From: Cyanomargarita calcarea GSE-NOS-MK-12-04C
GTDB lineage: Bacteria > Cyanobacteriota > Cyanobacteriia > Cyanobacteriales > Nostocaceae
Reading direction: 5' to 3'
DNA length: 64,000 bases
Assembly: GCA_019359595.1 (NCBI GenBank)
Contig: JAHHGZ010000003.1
Coordinates: forward strand, 186,001-250,000
The notes beneath the pieces are model-generated. The model worked only from the letters and a program-made list of their open reading frames with translations, did not search any database and was not told the DNA's origin. A program made the position numbers and the translations under genes. How positions within the stretch are numbered: the first letter of the stretch is position 1; every line of letters begins with the position of its first letter. Shown in pieces: positions 37,378 to 45,772 of the stretch.

Positions 37378-38292
37378 ATGTCCTTTCTCAACGCTGAGGA
37401 ACCGACATTCTGCGATTTAGTAGCGGACTTTGGCATAAACATCCTTTGGCATCCATCCTTAGGACTAGAATTAGGCACAGACTTACAAACATTGTTGTGG
37501 GATTGCGTATACGGCAAAATTCCTGTAGATATCCTAGTATTTGAAGGCAGTGTCATCAACGCCCCCAACGGTAGTGGCGAATGGAATCGGTTTGCCGATC
37601 GCCCGATGAAAGACTGGTTGAGCGACCTTTCAAAAGTTGCCAATCATATCGTCGCTGTGGGAGACTGCGCCACTTGGGGAGGAATTGTGGCAATGGCACC
37701 CAACCCCAGCGAATCAACTGGATTGCAATTTCTCAAACGTCAAGAAGGGGGCTTTTTAGGCTCTTATTTTCGCACCAAATCGGGATTACCAGTAATTAAC
37801 ATTCCCGGATGTCCGACTCACCCTGACTGGATAAGCCAAATATTAGTGGCGATCGCTACAGGACGAATCGGCGACATCACCCTCGACGAGTTACACCGTC
37901 CGGAAACTTTCTTCAAAACTTACACCCAAACCGGTTGTACCCGCAACACCCACTTTGCTTACAAAGCATCAACCAGCGAATTCGGTCAGAGAAAAGGGTG
38001 CCTATTTTACGACCTAGGTTGTCGAGGCCCCATGACCCATTCTTCCTGCAACCGCATTTTGTGGAACCGTGTCTCCTCTAAAACCCGCATGGGAATGCCT
38101 TGCATCGGTTGTACAGAACCGGAATTTCCGTTCCATGACCTCAAACCCGAGACCGTTTTTAAGACTCAAACGGTGATGGGAGTTCCCAAAGATTTGCCCC
38201 CAGGAGTCAACAAGATAGACTACGCCATCCTGACTGTTGTCGCAAAAGACACCATGCCACCTTGGGCAGAAGAAGACTTTTTTAATGTTTAG
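37378..38292 (+). CDS. hupS: Uptake [NiFe]-hydrogenase small subunit, 3' part only
   Basis: The small subunit carries the iron-sulfur clusters that take electrons from H2 oxidised by HupL in heterocysts. This frame gives 304 residues; cyanobacterial HupS has about 320. It starts MSFLNAEEPTFCDLV, which in intact HupS follows an N-terminal segment of about 16 residues ending in CSGNT. That segment, with a cluster-ligand Cys, is absent. There is no Shine-Dalgarno before 37378, and an in-frame stop lies at 37354. The rest is intact: GDCATWGG, INIPGCPTHPDW, then CTRNTHFAY, GCLFYDLGCRGPMTHSSCNRI and MGMPCIGCTEPEFPF. hupL follows after 222 bases. The gene is therefore interrupted by the element to its left and probably works only after excision. 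Confidence 0.9.
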   Translation: MSFLNAEEPTFCDLVADFGINILWHPSLGLELGTDLQTLLWDCVYGKIPVDILVFEGSVINAPNGSGEWNRFADRPMKDWLSDLSKVANHIVAVGDCATWGGIVAMAPNPSESTGLQFLKRQEGGFLGSYFRTKSGLPVINIPGCPTHPDWISQILVAIATGRIGDITLDELHRPETFFKTYTQTGCTRNTHFAYKASTSEFGQRKGCLFYDLGCRGPMTHSSCNRILWNRVSSKTRMGMPCIGCTEPEFPFHDLKPETVFKTQTVMGVPKDLPPGVNKIDYAILTVVAKDTMPPWAEEDFFNV

Positions 38293-38302
38293 TTAATAGA
38301 AT

Positions 38303-38434
38303 AAGCCCTGAATTAAAATATCCCTTCGGGACGCTACGCGAACGGGCTGAAAGCTAAATTTAGCTATGGGCGCTGAACGCCCTCTTGCAGGGTAAGCTAA
38401 ATGGTATTTAGGGCTTAACCCGTTTTAACGGGTT
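38303..38434 (+). repeat. Hairpin-rich hupS-hupL intergenic region
   Basis: AAGCCCTGAATT (38303) pairs with TATTTAGGGCTT ending at 38416, enclosing GC-rich smaller stems (CCCTTCGGG; GGGCGCTGAACGCCC). Next to it AACCCGTTTTAACGGGTT (38417-38434) is a perfect 18-base palindrome. Such stems between hupS and hupL have been described in other heterocystous strains and proposed to stabilise the joint transcript; here that role is inference. Confidence 0.65.
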
Positions 38435-38514
38435 TGAGCTATTAGCCGGAAATTGATTTCCAGGCTAAAAGAATTGTTAACAAGCGTGCCCTTCACCCCT
38501 AACCCTTGACAAAA

Positions 38515-40110
38515 ATGACAATTCAAACAATAGATATATCGCCCGTCGGTAGAGTTGAGGGTGATTTAGATGTCCGAGTTGATATAGATGATGGACAGGT
38601 AGTCAATGCCTGGACTCATGCCGAACTGTTTCGCGGATTTGAAATTCTTCTGCGGGGCAAAGACCCCCAAGCGGGGTTAATTGTGACACCCCGCGTCTGC
38701 GGAATTTGCGGTGCTTCTCATCTCACCTCTGCAGCTTGGGCATTGGATACTGCTTGGGAAACAGAAGTCCCACGTAATGCGATTTTGGCAAGAAATTTGG
38801 GTCAAATTGTCGAAACAATGCAAAGTATACCCAGATATTTTTATGGGTTATTTGCAATAGATTTAACCAATAAAAAGTATCGCCACAGTCCCTATTATTT
38901 AGAAGCTTGCAAACGCTTTGCGGCATTCACAGGGAAATCATACGAAATCGGCATCACAATTTCTGCCAAACCAGTAGAAATTTATGCCTTATTTGGCGGA
39001 CAATGGCCCCACTCTAGTTTTATGGTACCTGGAGGGGTGATGTGCGCCCCCACCCTCACAGATGTCACCCGCGCTTGGTCGCTTCTGGAATATTTTCGCA
39101 CCAATTGGTTAGAATCAGTATGGTTGGGTTGTTCTTTGGAACGTTACGAACAAATCCAGACCTATGATGATTTTAATCAATGGCTGAATGAAAAGCCAGA
39201 ACATTGGAACTCTGACTTGGGTTTATACTGGCGCATGGGTTTGGATATCGGTCTGGATAAATTTGGCGCTGGTGTGGGTAGATATGTCACCTGGGGATAT
39301 TTACCCCACGAAGCAAAATACAACAAACCCACTATCTCCGGGCGAAATTCGGCAATGATTATGAAAAGTGGAGTGTATGACGCATTTACCGACACTCATG
39401 CTTTAATGGAGCAAACCTCCGTCAGAGAAAACACCCTTCACTCCTGGTATGACGAGGGAACCGTAGATATGCATCCAAGCGATCGCACAACAAAACCAAT
39501 CGCCAACAACAGCAAAGACTTTGACGGTGCCTATTCCTGGTCAACTGCAGTCCGTCACCGCGACTTCGGACGCTTGGAAGCAGGTCCCCTCGCCCGTCAA
39601 TTAGTCGCAGGTGGCAAACACGGTGAATCTTGGCAGCACTACGACGGCTTTATCCTCGATGTTTTCAAAAAAATGGGCGGTGCTAGCGTCCATGTCAGGC
39701 AGTTATCACGAGTTCACGAAATTGTCAAGCTATATCGTCAAGCCGAACACTGCCTGCGGGAGTTCCGGTTAAACGACGATTGGTATATCAAACCTAAAGA
39801 ACAAGACGGACAGGGTTGGGGTGCAACCGAAGCCAGCCGAGGGGCCTTGTGTCATTGGGTAGAAGTAGAGGGTGGGAAGATCAAGAACTACCAGATTATT
39901 ACCCCTGGGACTTGGAATATCGGACCCCGTGACGGACAAGGCGCACGCGGACCGATTGAACAAGCTTTGATTGGGACACCGATCGCTGACGCCACCGATC
40001 CAGTGGAAGTTGGTCATGTCGCGCGATCGTTTGATTCTTGCCTAGTTTGCACCGTTCACGCCCACGACGCCAAAACCGGCGAAGAATTAGCCCGTTTCCG
40101 TACAGCTTAG
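38515..40110 (+). CDS. hupL: Uptake [NiFe]-hydrogenase large subunit
   Basis: This is the catalytic subunit holding the nickel-iron centre. The protein has 531 residues, the usual length. I chose ATG 38515 (TIQTIDISPVGRVEGDLDV), the familiar cyanobacterial start; a TTG lies 9 bases upstream. The first metal-binding motif is RVCGICGASH near residue 60, the second is FDSCLVCTVHAHD near residue 507. A C-terminal tail after the His (AKTGEELARFRTA) remains for removal by the protease HupW, whose gene is 2.7 kb downstream. Unlike Anabaena PCC 7120, no element interrupts hupL here. Its expression should depend on the hupS promoter, which lies on the far side of the interrupting element. Confidence 0.97.
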   Translation: MTIQTIDISPVGRVEGDLDVRVDIDDGQVVNAWTHAELFRGFEILLRGKDPQAGLIVTPRVCGICGASHLTSAAWALDTAWETEVPRNAILARNLGQIVETMQSIPRYFYGLFAIDLTNKKYRHSPYYLEACKRFAAFTGKSYEIGITISAKPVEIYALFGGQWPHSSFMVPGGVMCAPTLTDVTRAWSLLEYFRTNWLESVWLGCSLERYEQIQTYDDFNQWLNEKPEHWNSDLGLYWRMGLDIGLDKFGAGVGRYVTWGYLPHEAKYNKPTISGRNSAMIMKSGVYDAFTDTHALMEQTSVRENTLHSWYDEGTVDMHPSDRTTKPIANNSKDFDGAYSWSTAVRHRDFGRLEAGPLARQLVAGGKHGESWQHYDGFILDVFKKMGGASVHVRQLSRVHEIVKLYRQAEHCLREFRLNDDWYIKPKEQDGQGWGATEASRGALCHWVEVEGGKIKNYQIITPGTWNIGPRDGQGARGPIEQALIGTPIADATDPVEVGHVARSFDSCLVCTVHAHDAKTGEELARFRTA

Positions 40111-40201
40111 TACGAAGCCTCTTTTCCCTGCCCCCTACCCCCTACCCCCTGCCCCACTCCCATCACAAAGTAGATTTACTAGCCCAACATTTTTGAAACT
40201 T

Positions 40202-40618
40202 ATGTCTGTCGAATTACACAATTATCTCGCCAACCTGCCAACGGACGCATTGCAAGAATTTACAGAATGGTGCATCTTACAAGCAACAGAAGCCGGATAT
40301 GAATTTACTCCAGACACCAGTAAATTAGAGAAGCTAACAGGTGCATATTACATCGAAGAACTGGTAGATCAGTTTATCAGAACCACAAGAAATACCATTG
40401 AAGGCGGTATGGCAGCTTTCGTAGCCGGAAAGCAAGCTGATAACCACGGACTCAAAGGTATAGCGATCGTAGTTGATTTTGTTTCCCTTTACATCTTGTA
40501 CCTACTCCCCAAAGCTAAGAAAAATACTCTGCCAGCAGACGAAAAATTAGCAACTGCTTCCCAAGAACAGTTAGATAAACTATCTTCCATTGCTAAAAAA
40601 TATGGGGTAGAAATTTAA
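40202..40618 (+). CDS. Unknown protein downstream of hupL
   Basis: I do not recognise this 138-residue protein. It has an amphipathic N-terminus (SVELHNYLANLPTDALQEFTEWCILQA), a central hydrophobic segment (LKGIAIVVDFVSLYILYLL, about residues 83-101) that could be a membrane helix, and a basic tail. ATG 40202 is the best start; a TTG lies 9 bases upstream. It is 91 bases after hupL on the same strand and could be transcribed with it. A link to hydrogenase, for example as a membrane anchor or electron acceptor, would be speculation. Confidence 0.7.
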   Translation: MSVELHNYLANLPTDALQEFTEWCILQATEAGYEFTPDTSKLEKLTGAYYIEELVDQFIRTTRNTIEGGMAAFVAGKQADNHGLKGIAIVVDFVSLYILYLLPKAKKNTLPADEKLATASQEQLDKLSSIAKKYGVEI

Positions 40619-40882
40619 CTACCTCAACTTCCTAAATTCTTTTGGCGAAACTACAGCGCTAGAGTCCAATAGGGAGCATCCCAGTTTTTTCAAACCCCCA
40701 CACCCTATTCGTGTGGGGCTATAAGAACAAAGCCCACTTCGGCAAGCTATATAGCGGTTCTCTCTCCATAGAGTGTACCCCTACGGGGAAGCCCCGTTTA
40801 CTCCTGACGGGGACTTGGAACCCTAGGGAAAACGCACCTAAATGCGCGAAAAGAAACGGGAACTGAATACACACAAATTGGA
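40619..40882. other. Intergenic region with hairpins
   Basis: This gap after the unknown gene contains the stem CCCCACAC/GTGTGGGG (40696-40718), a possible terminator for the hup transcript, and GC-rich inverted repeats around CCCTACGGGGAAGCCCCG (near 40791). I see no coding region. Confidence 0.5.
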
Positions 40883-40928
40883 ATTGTTACATTTTAAGGT
40901 ACATTTGCCCTGAAAGAAAAGGTAAAAT
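40883..40928 (+). promoter_or_regulatory. Upstream motif and -10 box of the BASS gene
   Basis: The 27-base block starting ATTGTTACATTTTAAGGT and ending in TTTGCC (40883-40909) is nearly repeated before the histidine-phosphatase gene. A -10-like TAAAAT lies at 40923-40928, 30 bases before the BASS start codon. Confidence 0.55.
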
Positions 40929-40957
40929 CTATTCTGCGCAAATCCCGATTACCTTCT

Positions 40958-41833
40958 ATGCAAAGTAACCTGTTCACCGCTATTCTACTACCACTAGCCT
41001 TGTCCTTAGTCATGCTGGGAATGGGTTTAAGTCTAATTCCCGAAGATTTTCGGCGGATCGCTCGCTACCCCAAAGGAGTGGCAGTAGGCACCATCTGTCA
41101 GGTGCTACTATTACCCCTAATTGCCCTCCTAATTACCCAAATAGTGCCGATGCAGCCGACGCTCGACGTAGGACTAATCGTGCTGGCACTGTGTTGTGGT
41201 GGTCCCTCATCTAATCTGATTACCTATCTAGCAAAGGGGGATGTTGCGCTGTCAGTTTCGCTCACAGCAGTTGGCAGTATGATTACAGTCTTCACGATTC
41301 CGATCTTTTCCAATCTCGCACTCAAGCACTTTCTCGGACAGAATGCCGCGATCGATATGCCCATCGGTCAGACGATGGTGCAAATTTTCCTGATTACACT
41401 GCTGCCAATCGGGATCGGCATGACCATTCGCCAACGATTTCCCAACACAGCCAGTCGGATGGAAAAGGTGATGAGCCGCGTCGCTGCTGGTCTATTGGCA
41501 CTAATTATTGTCCTGCTAGTAGTGCGCGAGGGTAGCAAATTACCAGGATTCATCTTGCAGGTAGGAGTTGGTGTGTTGCTACTTAATGTATTATCAATGC
41601 TAGCCGGATTCTCGATCGGTAAGCTGCTACAGCTACCCCCATCCCAGCAAATCTGCATTGCGATTGAGGTCGGTATTTCCAATGGCACGCTAGCTCTGGC
41701 GATTACCGCTGGTCTGCTGAATAACCCCGAGATGGCGATTCCTGCTGCTGTTTATAGCCTGTTGATGTACGTCACGGGTTTTGGAACTATCCTCTACGGT
41801 AGAAAGGTTGCCATCACGGAGGGACGAGCCTGA
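40958..41833 (+). CDS. BASS-family (bile acid:sodium symporter-like) transporter
   Basis: This is a 291-residue membrane protein with about nine or ten hydrophobic helices. Family signatures include the broken-helix motif LALCCGGPSSNLITYLAKGD near residue 75 and the later EVGISNGTLALAI near residue 238. Length and pattern match the bacterial BASS family, which moves organic acids such as pyruvate or bicarbonate with sodium. The GC content and codon use look slightly higher than in its neighbours, but this is an impression only. It lies between hupL and hupW; a relation to hydrogenase is not evident. Confidence 0.85.
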   Translation: MQSNLFTAILLPLALSLVMLGMGLSLIPEDFRRIARYPKGVAVGTICQVLLLPLIALLITQIVPMQPTLDVGLIVLALCCGGPSSNLITYLAKGDVALSVSLTAVGSMITVFTIPIFSNLALKHFLGQNAAIDMPIGQTMVQIFLITLLPIGIGMTIRQRFPNTASRMEKVMSRVAAGLLALIIVLLVVREGSKLPGFILQVGVGVLLLNVLSMLAGFSIGKLLQLPPSQQICIAIEVGISNGTLALAITAGLLNNPEMAIPAAVYSLLMYVTGFGTILYGRKVAITEGRA

Positions 41834-41909
41834 TGTTTATAGCTAGTTGTACCACAGCCATTAACACCCCTAAATTGAGGTATTAATTCGGATGTAGAGA
41901 TGTAGAGAT

Positions 41910-41965
41910 ATTGTTACATTCAAAGGTGCGTTTGCCTTGCTTGGAACCCCTAAACAAGATAAAAT
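41910..41965 (+). promoter_or_regulatory. Upstream motif and -10 box of the histidine-phosphatase gene
   Basis: The block ATTGTTACATTCAAAGGT ... TTTGCC (41910-41936) agrees at 23 of 27 positions with the block before the BASS gene. A TAAAAT box is at 41960-41965. The distance from block start to box is 50 bases here and 40 before the BASS gene, a difference of one DNA helix turn. Confidence 0.55.
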
Positions 41966-42066
41966 TTTGAGAATGCTTTCTTTTGTAAGTTGCTATCTAC
42001 TTAGCAAACAAAGTCACAGCCCATGTGCTAACATTCCCTGACGACAGCCAGGAAAAGAGAACAAAA

Positions 42067-42732
42067 ATGGTGACAGTGTGGTTGATTAGACATGGAGAGA
42101 GTGAAGCTAATGCTGGTTTGCCTACTTTTGAATCAGCAACGATCAAGCTTACAGACAAGGGGCACCAGGAAGCGAAACAAGTAGCCGATTCTTTTACACG
42201 TCAACCATCTTTAATTGTCACCTCACCTTATCTCCGCACCAAACAAACGGCAGAACCGACTATTGAACGCTTTCCATCCGCTCCACAATCAGAATGGCTG
42301 GTACAGGAATTCGATTATCTTTCAGTTGAACGACGAAGCAACACAACTCTTGAACAACGTCGTCCAATGGCTAAGGCATACTGGGAAAAATACGATCCAT
42401 TTTATGTAGATGGTGAGGGTGCAGAATCTTTTGCAGCTGTAATGAGTCGGGTACAAGATTTGCAAAATAAAATTCTTCACTTAGATAAAGAGTTTGTTGC
42501 TGTATTTACTCATCGGCTATTCATGGGGATATTTTTATGGTCACTCCTCACCAATTCTGTTGAAATTAGTTCTGAAAGTATTCGTCAAGCTAGGGCTTTT
42601 TTAGACTCTGTTCCGACTCCAAATGGTTCGATTGTCAAATTACAAATAAAAAATTCCGATATTTGGACAAGTCGGATAATTACCTCCCATCTTTCTTTCT
42701 CTACTTCCTCCGAGTCATCTGTACATATGTAG
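42067..42732 (+). CDS. Histidine phosphatase superfamily protein
   Basis: This is a 221-residue phosphoglycerate-mutase-like phosphatase. The phospho-acceptor motif LIRHGESEAN is at residues 5-14; the second conserved region has SPYLRTKQTAEPTI; the second His is in AVFTHRLFMGIFL near residue 150. The Glu in FDYL...E is the usual proton donor position. I chose ATG 42067, which gives the normal short lead to the RHG motif; the frame is open 14 codons further upstream. The substrate cannot be told. It lies between the BASS gene and hupW on the same strand. Confidence 0.87.
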   Translation: MVTVWLIRHGESEANAGLPTFESATIKLTDKGHQEAKQVADSFTRQPSLIVTSPYLRTKQTAEPTIERFPSAPQSEWLVQEFDYLSVERRSNTTLEQRRPMAKAYWEKYDPFYVDGEGAESFAAVMSRVQDLQNKILHLDKEFVAVFTHRLFMGIFLWSLLTNSVEISSESIRQARAFLDSVPTPNGSIVKLQIKNSDIWTSRIITSHLSFSTSSESSVHM

Positions 42733-42811
42733 TTAGCTGAAACAACAAGAAGCCCATATCATACCCATGTGCGGTTGATGTGGGAATATGTCACTTAATT
42801 ATTAATTTCAA

Positions 42812-43291
42812 ATGCTCACAATTATTGGTTGCGGCAATCTCAACCGCAATGACGATGCTGTAGGTGTAATCATTGCCCAACAGCTACAACAATTTCTGGT
42901 TCAAAATCCTCACCCTCATGTACAAGTTTATGACTGCGGTACTGCTGGCATGGAAGTCATGTTTCAAGCACGAGGTAGCAAAAAACTGATTATTATTGAT
43001 GCCAGTTCTACAGGTTCGGAACCAGGGGCTATATTTAAAGTGCCCGGAAAAGAATTAGAAGCGTTACCAGAACCTAGTTATAACTTGCATAATTTTCGCT
43101 GGGATAATGCTTTAGCTGCAGGACGAAAAATCTTTCAGAATGACTTTCCCGATGAAGTTACGGTTTATTTAATTGAAGCGGCAAATCTTGATTTTGGATT
43201 GGAGTTAAGTCCTGTTGTTCAATGTGCTGCTGCCAAAGTTTTTACAGAAATAACCGAAAATATTATGCAATCGATATTGAATATTGGATAA
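42812..43291 (+). CDS. hupW: Hydrogenase large-subunit maturation protease
   Basis: This endopeptidase removes the C-terminal tail of HupL after nickel insertion. The protein has 159 residues. The family start IIGCGNLNRNDDAVGVIIAQ includes the metal-sensing Asp, YDCGTAGMEVMF contains the second conserved region, and IIIDASSTGSEPG the third. It matches HupW of heterocystous cyanobacteria better than HoxW because its target HupL is nearby and no hox genes are present. It follows the phosphatase gene on the same strand, 79 bases away. Confidence 0.9.
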   Translation: MLTIIGCGNLNRNDDAVGVIIAQQLQQFLVQNPHPHVQVYDCGTAGMEVMFQARGSKKLIIIDASSTGSEPGAIFKVPGKELEALPEPSYNLHNFRWDNALAAGRKIFQNDFPDEVTVYLIEAANLDFGLELSPVVQCAAAKVFTEITENIMQSILNIG

Positions 43292-43645
43292 CTTTTAATC
43301 TCAGGGAGTTCCAATTAAAAAAACATCCAATTTTGTTATGGCTGTAGGATGGGTGACGGCATGAATTATATCTAAATGAAATGCGATGTCATGCTCCCAC
43401 CTGAATGGAAGCTACTTGAACGCATATTTTCATCTCTTCTGGTGTATGCAGTTCATGACAGGTACTGTAAATATCTAATATCGGCAACTCTTTGTATCCC
43501 TAAATACAGATTTAAATAAATACGTCTGTATAATTACAGAGGCTGAAATAGATACGTTCTTAACTTGTGCCCTCTTCAAGATGGTTCCTATTTAACAAAG
43601 GAGCAAGTTCTGGGCTGATCAAATTAGACGATCGCAGGAGTTTTG
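43292..43645. other. Upstream region of the NRPS operon
   Basis: This gap should hold the promoter of the synthetase operon. On the minus strand a short stretch (43400-43504) reads as ELPILDIYSTCHELHTPEE and onward without a start and may be a gene remnant I cannot name. CAGGAG at 43635-43640 is the ribosome-binding site of the first synthetase gene. No operator could be recognised. Confidence 0.4.
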
Positions 43646-45772
43646 ATGTCATTCACAGAATTAACAAGAGATTTAGCATCCCCTGAGCAAGCGCAGGAAA
43701 AAATTCAGAAAGTTGTTATTACCGCATCCTTTACCTGTGAGCCACTGAAGGATTCTCTTGACTTTTGGATGGAAGAAATAGGAATACCTTGCTCAATCGA
43801 GTTTTCCCCCTACAATCAGATATTTCAACAGTTACTCGATACAAATAGTTTGCAGTCACGAAACGAGGAAGGCATCAATATTGTTCTGATCCGATTTGAG
43901 GACTGGCACAAGGATGAGAAAATCTTAAAGCAGAACGTTGAGGAATTTCTACAGGCTGTGCAAGCCGCAGTGCGACGCTCAACAACTCCTTATATAATTT
44001 GTGTTTGTCCAACTTCCCCGTCAGCAGTTGAGGATATCAACCGGGTGCAGCTGTATCAGGACATAGAAGCAAGGCTGGTGTCTGAATTTCACAACACCAG
44101 TAGTGTATACTTGGTGACATCCTCTGAACTGACTGCTACTTATCCTGTTGCAGATTACTACGACCATTACGGAGAACAGGAAAGTCATATTCCTTACAAA
44201 ACTGTTCTTTTTTGCGCCTTAGGCACGATGTTGGCGCGAAAAATTCGTGCCCTCAAAAGTCTTCCTCATAAAGTAATTGTCTTGGATTGCGACAATACTC
44301 TGTGGAAGGGAGTTTGCGGTGAAGATGGGAGTGTTGGGGTGAAAATCTCTCCTCCTTATCAAGCACTGCAAGAATTTGTGGTGGCACAGCAGAAAGCAGG
44401 AAAGCTGATTTCTTTGTGCAGCAAAAATGCTGTTGAGGATGTTTTTGCTGTCTTTGACCAGCATCCACACATGGTACTAAGTCGCCATCATTTAGTTAAT
44501 TGGCGGATTAACTGGCTACCTAAGTCGGAAAATTTGAAGTCTTTAGCTTTAGAACTTCGACTTGGTTTAGACAGCTTTATCTTTATTGATGATAACCCAG
44601 TTGAGTGTGCAGAAGTCAAGGCCAATTGTCCGGAAGTCCTCACAATCCTACTTCCAGAAGACTCCGATCGGATTCCGCGATTTCTAGAGCATATCTGGGC
44701 ATTTGACCAACTCAAAGTCACAAATGTTGACGAAAAACGGACTGAACTCTATCAGCAGAATGTCGAACGAGAACATTTGCGCCAAGACTCACTTACCTTT
44801 GCAGATTTCCTTGCTGGACTAGGCTTAAAAATTGAAATTGCTCAGATGGGATCGGAGGAACTACCACGAGTTGCCCAACTCACTGAGCGCACCAACCAGT
44901 TTAATCTGACCACTATCCGCCGGTCTGAAAGCGAGATTCAACAGTTTTGCGAATCTGGCAGTTTAGAGTCTCAGATAGTCAAGGTAAAAGACCGTTTTGG
45001 GGATTATGGTTTAGTTGGTTTGCTCCTATTTGCATCTGGTGACCAAGTGCTGACTGTAGACACCTTTTTGCTCAGTTGTCGAGTCCTCGGTCGGGGTGTA
45101 GAGCATCAAATGCTTGCTTTCTTAGGAGCGATCGCCCAAAAAAGGGGATTAAGCCGAGTTGAAGTTCCGATTTTACCCACAAAGAAAAATCAACCAGCTC
45201 TAGATTTTCTGGAAAACCTTGGCAAAGAATTTAAGCAGGAGAAAGATGGTGGCTGGCTGTTCCAGTTTCCCAGCGAAATAGCAGCTAAATTAAGTTTTAA
45301 TCCAAGTAAGGCAGAAACTAAATCTACACAGGTAAATCAGCAGAGCAAGGCTACTTCTGCTTCTCTTGTACAGGTTCGTTTGGAAGCAGTTATTTTTGAA
45401 CGTATTGCAAACCAACTATATAGTCCTGAACTAATTCTCAAAGAAATTGCATCTCGACAACAACACCAACGTCCGGAATTAGCCACAGGGTTTGTTGCTC
45501 CTCGCACTCCTGTGGAAGAGACAATTGCCAGTATGTTTGTCGAAGTCCTTAAAATTGACCGTGTGGGTATTTACGACAACTTCTTTAACTTGGGAGGAAA
45601 TTCTCTGTCTGCAACCCAATTAATTTCTCGGTTGCGGGACACTTTTTTGCTGGAGTTATCTCTGTATCTTTTATTTGAATTCCCTACTATAGCTGCTTTG
45701 GCTCAGAGTTTTGAAGTGCTACAAGTTACTGTCGAAGACAGTGAAGACCAATATGACGAAGGTATTTTGTAA
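43646..45772 (+). CDS. FkbH-type HAD loading protein with carrier domain
   Basis: FkbH proteins load a three-carbon unit from 1,3-bisphosphoglycerate onto a carrier and remove the phosphate, giving a glyceryl starter. The protein has 708 residues from ATG 43646. Residues 1-200 are the N-terminal domain of long FkbH proteins. The HAD core follows, with VIVLDCDNTLWKGVCGEDG near residue 211 and FIFIDDNPVEC near 312. The acyltransferase-like part (LTERTNQFNLTTIRR; SCRVLGRGVEHQML) ends near 540. A linker leads to a carrier domain with the phosphopantetheine Ser in DNFFNLGGNSLSATQ near 653. The next gene starts directly after the stop, so this is the first step of the NRPS line. No ketoreductase or methyltransferase is fused to it. 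Confidence 0.88.
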   Translation: MSFTELTRDLASPEQAQEKIQKVVITASFTCEPLKDSLDFWMEEIGIPCSIEFSPYNQIFQQLLDTNSLQSRNEEGINIVLIRFEDWHKDEKILKQNVEEFLQAVQAAVRRSTTPYIICVCPTSPSAVEDINRVQLYQDIEARLVSEFHNTSSVYLVTSSELTATYPVADYYDHYGEQESHIPYKTVLFCALGTMLARKIRALKSLPHKVIVLDCDNTLWKGVCGEDGSVGVKISPPYQALQEFVVAQQKAGKLISLCSKNAVEDVFAVFDQHPHMVLSRHHLVNWRINWLPKSENLKSLALELRLGLDSFIFIDDNPVECAEVKANCPEVLTILLPEDSDRIPRFLEHIWAFDQLKVTNVDEKRTELYQQNVEREHLRQDSLTFADFLAGLGLKIEIAQMGSEELPRVAQLTERTNQFNLTTIRRSESEIQQFCESGSLESQIVKVKDRFGDYGLVGLLLFASGDQVLTVDTFLLSCRVLGRGVEHQMLAFLGAIAQKRGLSRVEVPILPTKKNQPALDFLENLGKEFKQEKDGGWLFQFPSEIAAKLSFNPSKAETKSTQVNQQSKATSASLVQVRLEAVIFERIANQLYSPELILKEIASRQQHQRPELATGFVAPRTPVEETIASMFVEVLKIDRVGIYDNFFNLGGNSLSATQLISRLRDTFLLELSLYLLFEFPTIAALAQSFEVLQVTVEDSEDQYDEGIL

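Noticed and set aside
38515-40110. hupL interrupted by an excision element
   Set aside because: hupL is full length (531 residues) with both metal-binding motifs; the interruption here is in hupS.
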